Shown here: positions 10,359 through 21,300 of the stretch, one piece after another | Numbering within the stretch: position 1 is the first letter of the stretch | Layout of the letters: each line of letters starts with the position of its first letter | Origin: Nemertoderma westbladi | Taxonomy: Eukaryota > Xenacoelomorpha > Nemertodermatida > Nemertodermatidae | DNA length: 64,000 nt | Assembly (NCBI GenBank): GCA_032718475.1 | Contig: JAUCBJ010008748.1 | Span: 1 to 64,000 of the forward strand | Direction of reading: 5' to 3' | The notes under the pieces: generated by a model | The model's input: the letters and a program-made list of their open reading frames with translations, nothing else | Told to the model about the DNA's origin: nothing | The model's database searches: none | Program-made: the position numbers and the translations under genes

Positions 10359-11092
10359 TTGTTATTTGCGTCCAATTTCCCCTGGAGAGGGATGAATTTT
10401 TATTGCGTCCAGTTCCCCCCCCCCCCCCCCCCCCCCTATCTTGAAATCAAATACCAAAAATATATTTATTATATGAACAATCTATTGGGAAATTGTAAGT
10501 TCGGCCTATCTCTTTACCATAAGCTCAGTATCTTTATCTGGTGTGTTTTTATTATTTTACCAATTATTTAATATGTTTGATAGAATTGAACAACACCGCC
10601 CAACACAACCAACTCTCTATCTGCCTCGAGCATCGAGAATACGAGAAACTCGATCGAAATACCTGCTTATCCCAGTAGTATCCGTCCGTAGTCACCGGAC
10701 CGCTGCGGTTTACTCCCGTAGAACAGTAGAATTCCCGCAGCTTCCGACCCAATTCGACAACGAATTCGCTTCACACTTTCGCGTCACAGAGAACATAATC
10801 CAGTGCGATAACGTCTGCCCAACGTTCAACCATTTCCCCCAGGCGATCCCAGGATCCGGGCTGCCGCTAAACCCAGATCGCAATCCTCGTCGATTCGTCC
10901 AGTCGTCGACGTAAGTCAGTAAGTTGGACTCTTCCCACCGCACTCCAAGGTGGGTGACCGGAGTGAGGCATGCGGAACTTGGCAGTGGCCCGCATTACGA
11001 TCTGACCGACCGCCGTATTCCCAGTGTCTGAGTGTAGTAAATACCCAAATAGAATCGTACTAACAAACAAGCAATTCCGTAGTATTCCCCCA
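10359..11092 (+). repeat. Tandem duplication unit A (734 bp, uninterrupted)
   Basis: It starts TTGTTATTTGCGTCC and ends TAGTATTCCCCC. The first 200 bp match 11093-11296 and the remainder matches 27911-28454, so the second unit is split by an insertion. A poly-C tract (10407-10436) lies near its start and is shorter in unit B. The unit carries a degenerate minus-strand frame, listed separately. Confidence 0.9.
10564..11089 (-). pseudogene. Degenerate unknown protein, minus strand, in unit A
   Basis: On the minus strand one frame runs through most of the unit with two stops, near 10867 and 10792. Readable parts include PPWSAVGRVQLTDLRRRLDE, SWDRLGEMVERWADVIALDY and VELGRKLREFYCSTG. The duplicate at 27927-28556 keeps the same frame and the TGA of the second position, so the decay predates the duplication. 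Charged helical composition suggests real former coding. No family is recognised. Confidence 0.35.
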
Positions 11093-11296
11093 TTGTTATT
11101 TGCGTCCAATTTCCCCTGGAGAGGGATGAATTTTTATTGCGTCCAGTTCCAGTTCCCCCCCCCCCCCTCCTATCTTGAAATCAAATACCAAAAATATATT
11201 TATTATATGAACAATCTATTTGGAAATTGTAAGTTCGGCCTATCGCTTTACCATAAGCTCAGTATCTTTATCTGGTGTGTTTTTATTATTTTACCG
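11093..11296 (+). repeat. Tandem duplication unit B, left part
   Basis: Matches 10359-10565 up to TATTATTTTACC, where the LINE begins. In unit A the same word runs straight on into AATTATTTAATATG, so unit A is the pre-insertion state. Confidence 0.9.
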
Positions 11297-12121
11297 GATC
11301 GAAGTCGTTTACAGAAGTCGAGGAAATCCTGCCAAGTACCTAACTGATCTAGACTTTGCTGATGACTTAGGAGTACTCTCAGAATCATTAGAGGGAGCCC
11401 AACGGCTCCTCAGCTCATTAGAACATGCTGCTTCTAGTGTTGGTCTTTTTATTAACTCCAGAAAGACCAAAATTCTGACAGTTAACTTTGAAAGTCCTCA
11501 GCAAGTCTCTGATCGGATGAGCATAAGCTCAAAGGATGGTATGCTTGAGCATGTGGACGACTTCTGTTACCTGGGATCATGGATCCGGAAGTCAGGTGAG
11601 GACCTTCGAATACGTAAGGGAAAGGCATGGGCAGCCTTGAATAGGCTTTCCAGGATTTGGAAGTCACCGAGAATTAATCGGAAACTTAAGGTCCGATTAT
11701 TTAGAGCAGCAGTAGTTCCAGTACTCCTCTACGGGAGTCCATGCTGGGCTCTAACTGCTGAGGACACCAAATCTCTGGATGGCACATTCACAAGAATGCT
11801 ACGCCGGGTTCATTGTGTCAAGTACAATGCACACATCTCCAACCAGACACTATATAACATTGGAGGTGTCTCATTGGTTCCCCCAAGCTTGACACTAGAA
11901 CAAAATCGCCTCCGCTTTGCAGGACATTGCTTTTGCCGTGAGGACCAGCCAGTGCATAATCTTGTACTTTGGCAGCCTCATGGAGTGAATAAGCATGGTG
12001 GACAGCCCATGACTTTCTTGAGACGCATCTTAAAAGACACTGGCCTTAAAGATGCGGATGATCTAGCAAATGTCATGGGTGATAGGGAGTTGTGGCGGTG
12101 CAATTTTGTTGACAAGCCGGC
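11297..12121 (+). mobile_element. LINE (RTE-like) 3' fragment, RT palm to C-terminus, split by BEL
   Basis: 5'-truncated non-LTR element with one open frame. It encodes LDFADDLGVL (RT catalytic FADD box), SSVGLFINSRKTKIL, CYLGSWIRKSGED, then the distal region VVPVLLYGSPCWAL and LRFAGHCF, ending MGDRELWRCNFVDKPA. This order is that of the RT C-terminus of RTE-type and related LINEs. The left edge directly follows TATTATTTTACC, which reappears at 27911-27922 after the (TAG)n tail, giving a roughly 12 bp target duplication. The 3' end (CCGGCACAGCATTC onward) lies at 27847-27910, the other side of the BEL provirus. It is the best-preserved of at least six LINE pieces in the window. Confidence 0.85.
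12117..12121 (+). repeat. BEL1 target-site duplication, left (CCGGC)
   Basis: CCGGC abuts the left LTR here and the right LTR at 27847-27851. Other LINE copies show the uninterrupted GACAAGCCGGCACAGC. A 5 bp duplication fits BEL/Pao integrases. Confidence 0.93.
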
Positions 12122-14286
12122 TGTTACGGTATATGGCGCTGTATACATTATTAGCCATTATACAGTATAATATATTGGTCCATTATGCAGTATAATATAT
12201 TAGTCCGTTATACTGCACGCAATATTAGTCCGTTGTGCAGCATAATATTTTAGATAAGGCATAATAGCGCAGTGATATTTAGATAGGGAAATCAAAACGC
12301 CCATATATTTTGAATTCATCCATTTTGTATAGTATGTAGCCCTACCTACGTAATTTTGTATTAGGATATAAGTAGATAGTTCCAGGGTAGCAAGTTCAGT
12401 CGGACCCTGGATTTTGTGCTTGCTGTTATTAGCTTCAATAGGGCTAGCATATAGGGACGCTGTCCTGGCCATTCAGCAGCCAGGGACATGATCCATTACC
12501 ATATATGGTAATAATTTGAGGGTTGGGGAGCAATAGGGCTACAATCCGGCCTTCTAAGTTGGACTAACTGCTTCGAGGTTGGTCTAATGCTAGCGCGGAC
12601 TGGAGAGCCAATAGGAGAGCGATTGCATCACCCTATTGCATCACCCCACTCGGATCACCTATAAATTGGCGGTTTGCCGGTAGAGCTGTACCAACTCTAT
12701 TACCTCAGAGTACAATTTGTGCGTATTTTCTGCTTTTGATTAATTTTCTTGAAATGATTTGCAAATTTATAATTTCTGTTTGATTCTTGTTGTGTTTCTC
12801 AATTAATCTCAAGATTACTGCTAATTACACCATGGAACTGTGATTTCTACCCTTTAGTTAATGGTTCTATGTAATCTCTTTCGACGCAATAATCCTACGG
12901 GATTTCTGAGACTGTCAGACTTGTGATTTGCATGCGCCGCTACGGTAGCTATTTATCTTGATGGAAGGCTAAGGTACGGTAGGCGGTGGGCACATCGGGG
13001 GGTTGGGCGACTAAGGGAGAGCGGAGGATTCAAAGGCGGGCAACGCTGGCGGGGGGCCACCGTTGCGGTCGGGCAATTTGCGTTGTAGCGGGCAGACCAT
13101 CTGCTGGTACGGCAATTAGGGGGCTGATGATCCAGGTATTGTATTATTAGGGGGGCAGGAATTGGGTTAGTTAGGAAGCTTAGACGTACTGGGGAGAGGC
13201 CTGCGTGCTTTACAATAGCGAATAGCGGATAGCTAATTGCATGGCAAATTATATGATTGCGGATTGTATAATTGCAAGTTGTACATTGTGATCTGTGATT
13301 GCTGACGCTGATTGGTGTGTTACTGAAGTGTGCCTATGATTACGAATGCTTTGGTAGGCGCCCCTTTTCTTTGATTGATTTCTATTTCTTAGTTTATGAT
13401 AAATGATTACTGATTAGGTCCAAGTAATACAGTATTTTAGACTATTACTAGTGAAACCTGTTGTGTAATAAATTAGAATTACGCATTCTGGAACTCTTAG
13501 TAATTAGTACGCTGTTACATATTTGTAACTGTAATTAATTAGTGAAATTAAGAATTAGTACGCAGCATAGCGGAGAGTAGCTAGGAAATAATTTAGAGTA
13601 CCGTAAACTATTCACGCTGAGCGGTTATTTGCATTAGCGGGCAATAGGCTAGATCGCAGTAGTCAGTACGCAACTCGCATTAGTAAATTGCTGGCCTAAA
13701 GCCAGCCGCAGGCAAATTTAGACCCGGAGTGGTACTGCCCACGAAAGACATTGTACCGTACCATTTTTGATTATTTTAAATATTCTCGCATTCACACATT
13801 CCGTTAGGGAACCCTCAGTATTCGCGATTAGAAGAGACGTAGGCATTGGCGTACTTCAATAGTAGTAAAATTAGGCGTAATAATATACTCTGAGTGCAAA
13901 GCCTCTCGCACTCGTCTTAAGTAAGCTTAGGGAGCCGACTCGGGTTTATTGTTTTGGTTATTCCCGCGTGGCTCATAGATTCGAACAGTTAGCTCTCTAT
14001 CGAGTGATCGGTAGAGAAAGGAACAAGCGATTTGCAGGAGCCGTGTAAATTTAGTAAAATATATTAGCGGACGGCAGATTAGCGCCATCCAACGGTAAGT
14101 AGCGGTTTTGTATTTAGCAGCCCTACAATTTAGTAATAGCACGCTCCTGATTGCCTTTATTTAACAGTAGAGCAGTCTTTGTGTCTTATTGGTTAGGCGG
14201 GAATTTATTAGGTTGGCAGAGAAGTATACCCGTACTTGCCTGTTCAACAGTTCTGCTGTTAGTATAGGTGACGCGGTTGTTTAACA
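12122..14286 (+). repeat. BEL1 left LTR (2165 bp)
   Basis: Begins TGTTACGGTATATGG and ends TTTAACA; matches 25681-27846 with roughly 25-35 differences visible by eye, including a few small indels (for example near 12555 and 13138). Unusually long for an LTR of this family. It holds no credible ORF; short frames on the minus strand recur in both LTRs only because the DNA does. Confidence 0.95.
12606..12666 (+). promoter_or_regulatory. Probable LTR promoter: CCAAT-like box and TATA box
   Basis: GCCAATAGG at about 12607 is followed by CTATAAAT at 12659-12666, about 50 bp downstream, a plausible spacing for a pol II promoter. Transcription would begin near 12690. The same pair is preserved in the right LTR (CTATAAAT at 26217-26224). 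Confidence 0.55.
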
Positions 14287-15426
14287 GTAAAGCACGTTTT
14301 TTGTTTTGCTGTACTGCGTACAGTAAAGTAAGATTAAGATTACTGTATTAGGTACTGTACTGCGTACAGTGAGACAGAGAGTGTATTCTTAGGCTGTTAG
14401 TTTAGATTACTGTATTCACTGGTCGCGTACAATAGTACAGTAGTACATTAGGCTGATTGCTGTTACTGCGTATGGTAGAAGGGACATTTGTTTTGCCGTA
14501 CCACACACAGTATCATTAGGCTGTTAGGTTGGTGTACTGTTTTACTTACTGTGCTGCATACAGTGGATGTACGGTAGTGCGTTTTTGCAAATTGCGAATA
14601 CAGCAGTTCCTTAGGCCTTAGGGCGAATTGTAATTAGTAAGTTTTTTGAAAATTTTAGCTAGGTTTGCGAGAATTCAGTTTCGGTCAAAATTATTTTGTA
14701 AAATTCTAGAGTTTTGTACCGGTATGTTAGGTAACCGCTTAGTTATTTTATACCATCTGGAGATACATGGCAAGACGGAACTTCTGAGTTTGGGGTTCGT
14801 GTGGGTCTGCGGGTTCGGTTTGCAATCAGTGAAGGGCCTGAATCTTTGGACGCGGACGTGGAATCTCACAGCAAACAAGGTTAGTTGTTCTGTTGGCACC
14901 ATTGTGTTTGTGGAAGCAGTAAAAAATTATCGGTTGTTTAACTGCGAAGCTGAACTCAATTTATTAGTTAGGATATTTAGGTTTAGCCGGCCATGGTTTT
15001 TTGAATCGCTCAAGTTAGAGAGAGAGTTAGAGAGAGTCGCAACCCGAAGATGTAGCCACGCGCTAGTGGATACATATAATATTTGAAATTAAAATTACGT
15101 TGATTAGAGCTATATATGCAAAATTGGAATTATTTGGGTGGCAAATTTATTCTGAATATTTTGTATTAGATTCAGAAATTATTTTGTGTCATACCGGTAT
15201 TTAATTGCTATAGTAGCTATATAATAATATTTTTTGTTTAAATATTGTGCTAGTATTTGCTATAACTATACCCCATTAAATTCACAATATTGCATTGCGA
15301 ATTTATTTGACATTTTGGACCAACTGATTATTTGACAATTAATTTGACCGTATTTCGGTTAAATTATAATTATATCTCGAACTTTTGCGAGATATTTTTG
15401 CCGGAAGGCAAAACATTATTAAGACT
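14287..15426 (+). other. BEL1 leader between LTR and gag
   Basis: About 1.1 kb without a convincing gene. The first 300 bp contain many short copies of a TACTGCGTACAGT-type word. The LTR end and the sequence just after it both carry TTTAACAGTA(A/G)AGCA, at 14159 and 14279. No primer binding site could be matched to a tRNA end. A 146-codon frame at 14646-15086 has no family features and is probably chance. Confidence 0.6.
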
Positions 15427-16047
15427 ATGAGTGTCTCAGACAAGGAGGCACTAGAGGACAGCTATGAGACGGCGGCCGGACCGCCGACTGACGATAGCGT
15501 AAATATTACTGTTGACGACAATGCCGACTATGACGACGCAGCGAGCGACGCTGACGTAAGTGAACAGGAGGACGAGACAGTGACTAGTGAGGAAGAACAG
15601 CAGCCTCAGGTAATAGTATTAGGATCCCCTACCGCTACTGTAAGGAATGATTGTACAGCAACCCAACCAGAGGTGAGTGATAGGGAGGGTAGTGTAGCAG
15701 AAGCGAGAGCCCGGAGCCCGGTTTCCAGACCTGTGGGTATGGTAAGTGCCGTGGTCCCGACGGCTGTTAGGAGTACCCGTAGTTCCCGAAATAATCCTTC
15801 AAGTCCACCGAGTGTGAGTCAGGTAAGCGAGAGAGAACTAGACATTGCGATAAAGAAGAAACTTCGCGCGCATGCCGGACATATAACTCGGACGACGGAC
15901 AAGGTAAGGAAGATGTTAGCTGACTCAGCGAACATCGGAAGGGTAGAGTTAGTAGAGATTAGAAGAGGATATAACTCAGCGTTATTCAAGCAGACGGAAA
16001 AGCAGACGCGAACTCGAGATCGAGAAAAGAAGACGCGCATTGTATGA
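15427..16047 (+). CDS. BEL1 gag, N-terminal part
   Basis: The likely start is the ATG at 15427 (MSVSDKEALEDSY). The first 70 residues are very acidic, followed by a Ser/Pro/Arg-rich linker, then a basic helical stretch (AIKKKLRAHAGHITRTTDKV, residues about 140-160) of the kind found at the N-terminus of BEL/Pao gag. The frame ends at a stop at 16045-16047. The +1 frame is open from at least 15965 and carries a highly charged coiled coil that continues the protein, so a one-base change or frameshift near 15990-16030 joins the parts. Gag proteins package element RNA into cytoplasmic particles. Confidence 0.8.
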   Translation: MSVSDKEALEDSYETAAGPPTDDSVNITVDDNADYDDAASDADVSEQEDETVTSEEEQQPQVIVLGSPTATVRNDCTATQPEVSDREGSVAEARARSPVSRPVGMVSAVVPTAVRSTRSSRNNPSSPPSVSQVSERELDIAIKKKLRAHAGHITRTTDKVRKMLADSANIGRVELVEIRRGYNSALFKQTEKQTRTRDREKKTRIV

Positions 16048-18304
16048 AGAAAAGGAACGTGTGGAAGAAGAGAGCGCAGCGAGACGAGCGAGGGAAGAAG
16101 AAGAACGTAAACTGGCGCAGTTGGAAAGTGCGAGATTATGTTTAGAGAGCGAAGAACGGACTAGGAAGGCGAACGAAATCGCCGAGAAGGGGATGCGAAT
16201 GATCGAAGAATGTGGGGCGAGTGTAGGGACCGAGTTGCGAGAACTGTTCGCACTGCAGAAGGCCGAACAGGAAGCGAGAACTCCGACCATACGCGAGTCA
16301 ACGACGACCAGAATTCCTATACCCGGTCCAGCTATTACGAGTACACGGATCGCTAAACCGTTCTCTATATATCGCACGCCAGTTGGTATTGGTGCTTCAC
16401 CCATCACTCAGGATCCACGTCATCAGAACACCGCACCACTGTACACCGAACGAGACAACGGAGAGTTTAGAGAAACTCCGACGGGACGAGTATTTGGTGA
16501 ACCGAACCCGCGGGTTTGGAATACGCGGACAGAGCACCGACCCAGTTCGACGGAGAACTTCCGGGTTAAACCGGAAGAGGGATCATTTGAGAGACAGCGG
16601 ATTACTCAGATAGAGCCGACTATACAACAGAACCCTAGCCAGGAATTTATTACGAGGGATGAGTTAAGTGCTAGTTTAGCGCAAGCTATATCGCCGCACA
16701 TCCAACCTATAACGGACATGCTTAGCAACCTACGGTTAAAGGAAGCAGCCCAGGTAAGAAGTAATTCTAATCCTAGCAGGCCTGAGTTAGACAAAGTCCA
16801 GCCTAGTCAACGAGTACGCATATCGGAGGAGACTATACCACATAGACCTCAGGTAAGGACGCCTGTCCCGAATATCCATAATCCCAATTTCGAAAATTCG
16901 GCCGAGAAATTTATACAAGATGCTTGGGTCAGGGCCTCGGCGCGCAAACCATCGCGAGCGCTAAGAACTGACACAGAATCGAGTGATGAAGAGGAAGACA
17001 TGAGACGTCAGAAGTCCCGAAACTATAAGGAAAGAAGGACCGACGCGGAGCAGGTAAGTTGGAACCACCGGGAAAGGACCAGACTTAACAACCCTGCGGA
17101 ACTAAACCATTTGTTAACCCGGAACGACGCAACCCTTAGGGACATAGGTAAGTTTGCTGCTAGGCAAGGACTGCCGACGCAACAACCCCAGAAGTTTATG
17201 GGTAACCATAAGCATTGGAGGACTTTCAAAACCTATGTCGACGAGCAGCTAACCAACAGCACCTTTACTCCCAACGAGAAGTTCAACTATTTGCTTCAGA
17301 TGCTCCATCGAGAACCTAGAGCCATTGCTGACAACTTCGTCGGCAATGAGAGAGCATTTGAGTTGGCAATGAAGACGCTTAGCGACATCTACGGGAATAA
17401 AACCAAGATGGCACAGTCGATAGTAGAAGACTTGGGTAAGGGCGGAAGGATTACATCTCCGTTAGAGCTGTTGAACTTAGCGAACGCTATTTCGAACGCA
17501 TTGGACATCCTGAGGACGGTGAATCTACCTCATCATGGTGATCACGCCGAAGTTTTAAAGAGCGTAATAAGATGTCTAAACATGCGTTACCGACAGAAAT
17601 GGCGCAAATTAGAGAATAAGTTGGAGGGCCAAGGTAATGTATTGACACTTCAGCATATTCATGACATGATAGCCACAGACGCAGTAGCAGAGATGAAATC
17701 AAACTTCTCAGAGGAGAATATGAGAGAGTCTAAACCTGTTACCGGTAATTCTATGGTAAGTTTTGACGATGACAGGACCACTGTGACATTTAACTCAGTA
17801 GACAGATATAATTCGAATACCCCAGCCTTTAGATCAGACTCGCGAGTATGGTCAGGTGAGCGGTTAGATAGACCTAGGTTAAAGCAACAGGAGTTGCCGG
17901 ATGGATTTGTAGGTTGCCAATACTGTTTACTAAAGGAGGTAAGATCTGACGACCATAAGTTAGATAGTTGCAGACGGTTCAAAGAATTAAATTCGGAACA
18001 GAGAAGAGTTCAAGTGCGGACGTTGGACACCTGTTGGGCATGTACGGCCATGTACGGCGGCAGTGCCCGAACAGCAAGGACGGATGCATGGAATGCGGCA
18101 GACTACATCACAAGTTGCTACATGCGGATTTCCACACCCCAACGGACTGTTACTTACACGCCCGAAGGGGAGCAAAGAACCCGTATCGATAAGGAGAAAT
18201 ACGTACACCGGCATCCAGGACGATGGTTACCAACCAGGTTCGTCGGACGAGGATGGCGAGTCGAGCGCGAGAGAAGTGACCTGCCAAGGTTTCACTGCGG
18301 ATAG
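16040..18304 (+). CDS. BEL1 gag core and zinc-knuckle region
   Basis: The frame opens with a Glu/Arg-rich coiled coil (RVEEESAARRAREEEERKL), passes a disordered linker, then a helical DUF1759-like domain at about residues 385-555 (LPTQQPQKFMGNHKHWRTF at its start). A Cys/His region follows: CQYCLLKEVRSDDHKL and then TCWACTAMYG. The frame is lost there; the true continuation of the knuckle (GHVRRQCPNSKDGCMECG) is in the next frame at 17968-18192, and pol is in the third frame. A tandem 10 bp word (ATGTACGGCC) at about 18040-18058 sits exactly at the first break and may have caused it. There is no AUG at the start of this frame; it depends on the preceding part. Confidence 0.82.
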   Translation: MYEEKERVEEESAARRAREEEERKLAQLESARLCLESEERTRKANEIAEKGMRMIEECGASVGTELRELFALQKAEQEARTPTIRESTTTRIPIPGPAITSTRIAKPFSIYRTPVGIGASPITQDPRHQNTAPLYTERDNGEFRETPTGRVFGEPNPRVWNTRTEHRPSSTENFRVKPEEGSFERQRITQIEPTIQQNPSQEFITRDELSASLAQAISPHIQPITDMLSNLRLKEAAQVRSNSNPSRPELDKVQPSQRVRISEETIPHRPQVRTPVPNIHNPNFENSAEKFIQDAWVRASARKPSRALRTDTESSDEEEDMRRQKSRNYKERRTDAEQVSWNHRERTRLNNPAELNHLLTRNDATLRDIGKFAARQGLPTQQPQKFMGNHKHWRTFKTYVDEQLTNSTFTPNEKFNYLLQMLHREPRAIADNFVGNERAFELAMKTLSDIYGNKTKMAQSIVEDLGKGGRITSPLELLNLANAISNALDILRTVNLPHHGDHAEVLKSVIRCLNMRYRQKWRKLENKLEGQGNVLTLQHIHDMIATDAVAEMKSNFSEENMRESKPVTGNSMVSFDDDRTTVTFNSVDRYNSNTPAFRSDSRVWSGERLDRPRLKQQELPDGFVGCQYCLLKEVRSDDHKLDSCRRFKELNSEQRRVQVRTLDTCWACTAMYGGSARTARTDAWNAADYITSCYMRISTPQRTVTYTPEGEQRTRIDKEKYVHRHPGRWLPTRFVGRGWRVERERSDLPRFHCG

Positions 18305-21300
18305 TTCATCGACCAGCACGCGGACGTATTTATCATCGGCCACGTCGGAAATATTTAGCGTGATTGCGGTGAAACTCACTGGAGATAAGGGATCGAAGCG
18401 AATATATGTGATGTTGGACACTGCGTCCACATTATCTTATATCGACGAGGAAGTGGTGAGAGCCGTTTCTAGCTTCCAGGACGCCGAGGAGATCCAAATA
18501 GAGTTGAAGTCTATGCACGGGGTAGGAGACCTCAAGGGACACAGAATTTCGGTGGAACTAGATTCCCTACTTCCGAGAGACCAGCATACTCGTCAAGAAC
18601 GAAAAGCTTTGCCATTGGACGGATTTAAGTGTCTAGCTATGAAGGGATTCGGCAGGCAGTTAGGTAAGGTGCCGCCGATGAGTCCCATAGCACAGGAGTA
18701 TTTTGACAAGCTCAGGATATCCAGACATCAGGTAGGTTATAGGAATGTTTCTATGTTGATTGGTGCAGAACAGCTGATCGCACACCAAATATGGGAAACG
18801 AGACCAGCTGAGCCACATGTCAATGGACCGCATGCCCATAGGACCATACTAGGTTGGTATACACGAGTACCCATGTCTTATGAGTTTACAGGTGGCGACA
18901 AGCCAATAGACAGATACGACGAATTACAGCCTATAACTCAACCACCGTTAGTAGAACCACCAGACATAGACGAGTTTAGGAGAACCTGTATTGACCACTA
19001 TAGTGACTTTAGCGAGTCGGACGAGGAGTTGATTCCCGATAATGTTAGGTTGTCGGAACCACTTCACAATGACCGGACAGATAGTGAACCCGAGGACTAC
19101 TGTTATCAGACCCGTGGGTCTGGTTCAGCGGCCCACGCTACTTATCTGACTAACGTTTTGACTTATACAGACATAGTGGAGGGTCAAGTGGCTAAATATC
19201 GAGACCTAGACATTTTCCAATACAGTGAGGAGGAATTACAGAAGGAATTGATACGCCAGGACCTCGAGACAGGAGCCAGAACCGTCGAATGGCTGGATAG
19301 GGACGCAATGGAACCCGGTGGATATGACCTAGCCATGTCTACTGATGAGAAACGGTCGCTGGAGATGATGGAAGATACCATACGTCTGCTACCGACTGGA
19401 CATTTTGAAGTTGGAATGTTGTGGCGTCGACAACCACCTAAGTTGGAGAACAACTACAACTTAGCCTTGAAAAGATTGAACGGAGTAAGGGCTCGGTTGT
19501 TGAAGAATCCGGACATTAGGGAGAAGTATTGCGCCCAGATCAACAACTATTTCGCCAAGGGATTTGCTGGGAAGGTAGAGGACCCTGACTTAGTGACAGA
19601 CCAGACTTATTACCTTCCACACCACTATGTGACTCACCCTGACAAACCTGACAAAGTCCGAGTAGTCAACGACTGCGCAGCAGTCTATAGAGGTATGTCC
19701 CTGAATTCAGAGTTGATGGACGGTCCCAACCTGAATAACTATTTGATAGGAATACTGTTACGTTTTAGACAGCGGCGATTCGCATTTACTTGTGACATCG
19801 AGGCGATGTTCCACCAGGTAAGAGCCTGTAAGGCAGACCAGGATAGCCTTCGCTTTCTCTGGTATGAGAATGAAGACTTATCCGGCCCAGTGGTTACATA
19901 CCAGATGTACGTTAGGATATTTGGCGCCCGCGATAGTCCAAACGGCACGCTGTTTGTTCTAAAGAAAACGGCAACAGCCCAGATTGGTAAGTACCCAGTA
20001 GAGGTTATCGAGTCCATCTTGAGAAACTTCTACATGGACGACGGATTGGTGTCCAAGGACATGGCGGAACAAGCCATAGAAGTGGCTCACGGCCTGCAGG
20101 AGTGCTTGGCTACAGGGGGTTTTCCTCTGACCAAGTTCACTACAAACTCGGAGGCCCTATTAGAATCGTTCGCGGTGAAAGATCGCGGGAGCGGAGACAT
20201 TGAATTGGGGGTAGAACCAATCCCCATGGCGCGAGTACTGGGACTCGCTTGGAACCCGAACACTGACAAGTTCCAGGTAAGAGTTAGGTTTGAGCCCAGT
20301 AGCCCAGACAAAGTTTTGACAAAGAGAATTTGCTTATCGACTTTAAGTAGACTATTTGACCCGATGAACTTTATCAGTCCGGTTATATTACAGGCACGAG
20401 CGTGCATGAGGAAAATTTGGTTGTCCGACGTAGAGTGGGACGAACCAATATCTCCTATACATGCAAAGCAGTGGAGGGAGTGGGAAGCCGAGTTGCATCT
20501 ATTGAAAAACATAGATGTACCCCGTTCCTACTTTCCGAATCAGCTGGTATTTCCAGCTGATCTCGAACTGCATCTATTTAGTGACACAAGTGACACCGGC
20601 TTTGGTATGGTAGCCTACCTTCGCCGAGAGGTAAGTCAGGACAAGTTTGAGACGGCCTTTGTGACTTCTAGATCAAAGACAATGCCGGTCAAATACATGA
20701 CTGTCCCTCGTGCAGAGTTACAGGCGGCTGTAGTTTCAGTCGAGGTAAGTAAGCAGATAACAGAGGAATTAGACACGACATTGACCTTATTCTATTGGAC
20801 GGACGCATCCTTGGTGTTAGTATACATTGCGGCCGACAATATTGCACTAAAGACATTTGTGGCCAACAGACGCGCTCAGATCGTTGACTTTTCGACGAAG
20901 GAACAATGGAGACATTGTCCGGGAGTGTTAAACCCGGCCGACATAACTTCGAGAGGTGCAATGCCGGCGGAATTCTGTCAGGAAGAGTCGCAGGAGTTTT
21001 GGTTGCATGGACCTGATTTTCTAACGAGGACACAGGAACATTGGCCAGAGCGACTAAAGATAGTGACCAATCCGATGCCTGAAGATGCAGAAGTCAAGGT
21101 GGAGAAAGTCTCTAAGTCAAAGTCTAAAGCCAAACTTAAGTCATTGGAGCGGCCTGAAGAGTCATTGGAGCGGCCTGAAGAGTCATTGGAGCGGCCCGGA
21201 GACCTGTCAGACCAACAGACTTACGTGACTACTAGGTCCGGAAGGGTAAGTTATGACATAAAACCACCCTTACAGACTAAACCGGAGTCACAATTGGTAA

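Noticed and set aside
12200-12472. Minus-strand 90-codon frame present in both LTRs (also 25759-26031)
   Set aside because: Recurrence is explained by LTR identity; no protein features.
14646-15086. 146-codon frame in the BEL1 leader
   Set aside because: No family features, hydrophobic/basic mix typical of chance frames, and it lies between LTR and gag where no gene is expected.
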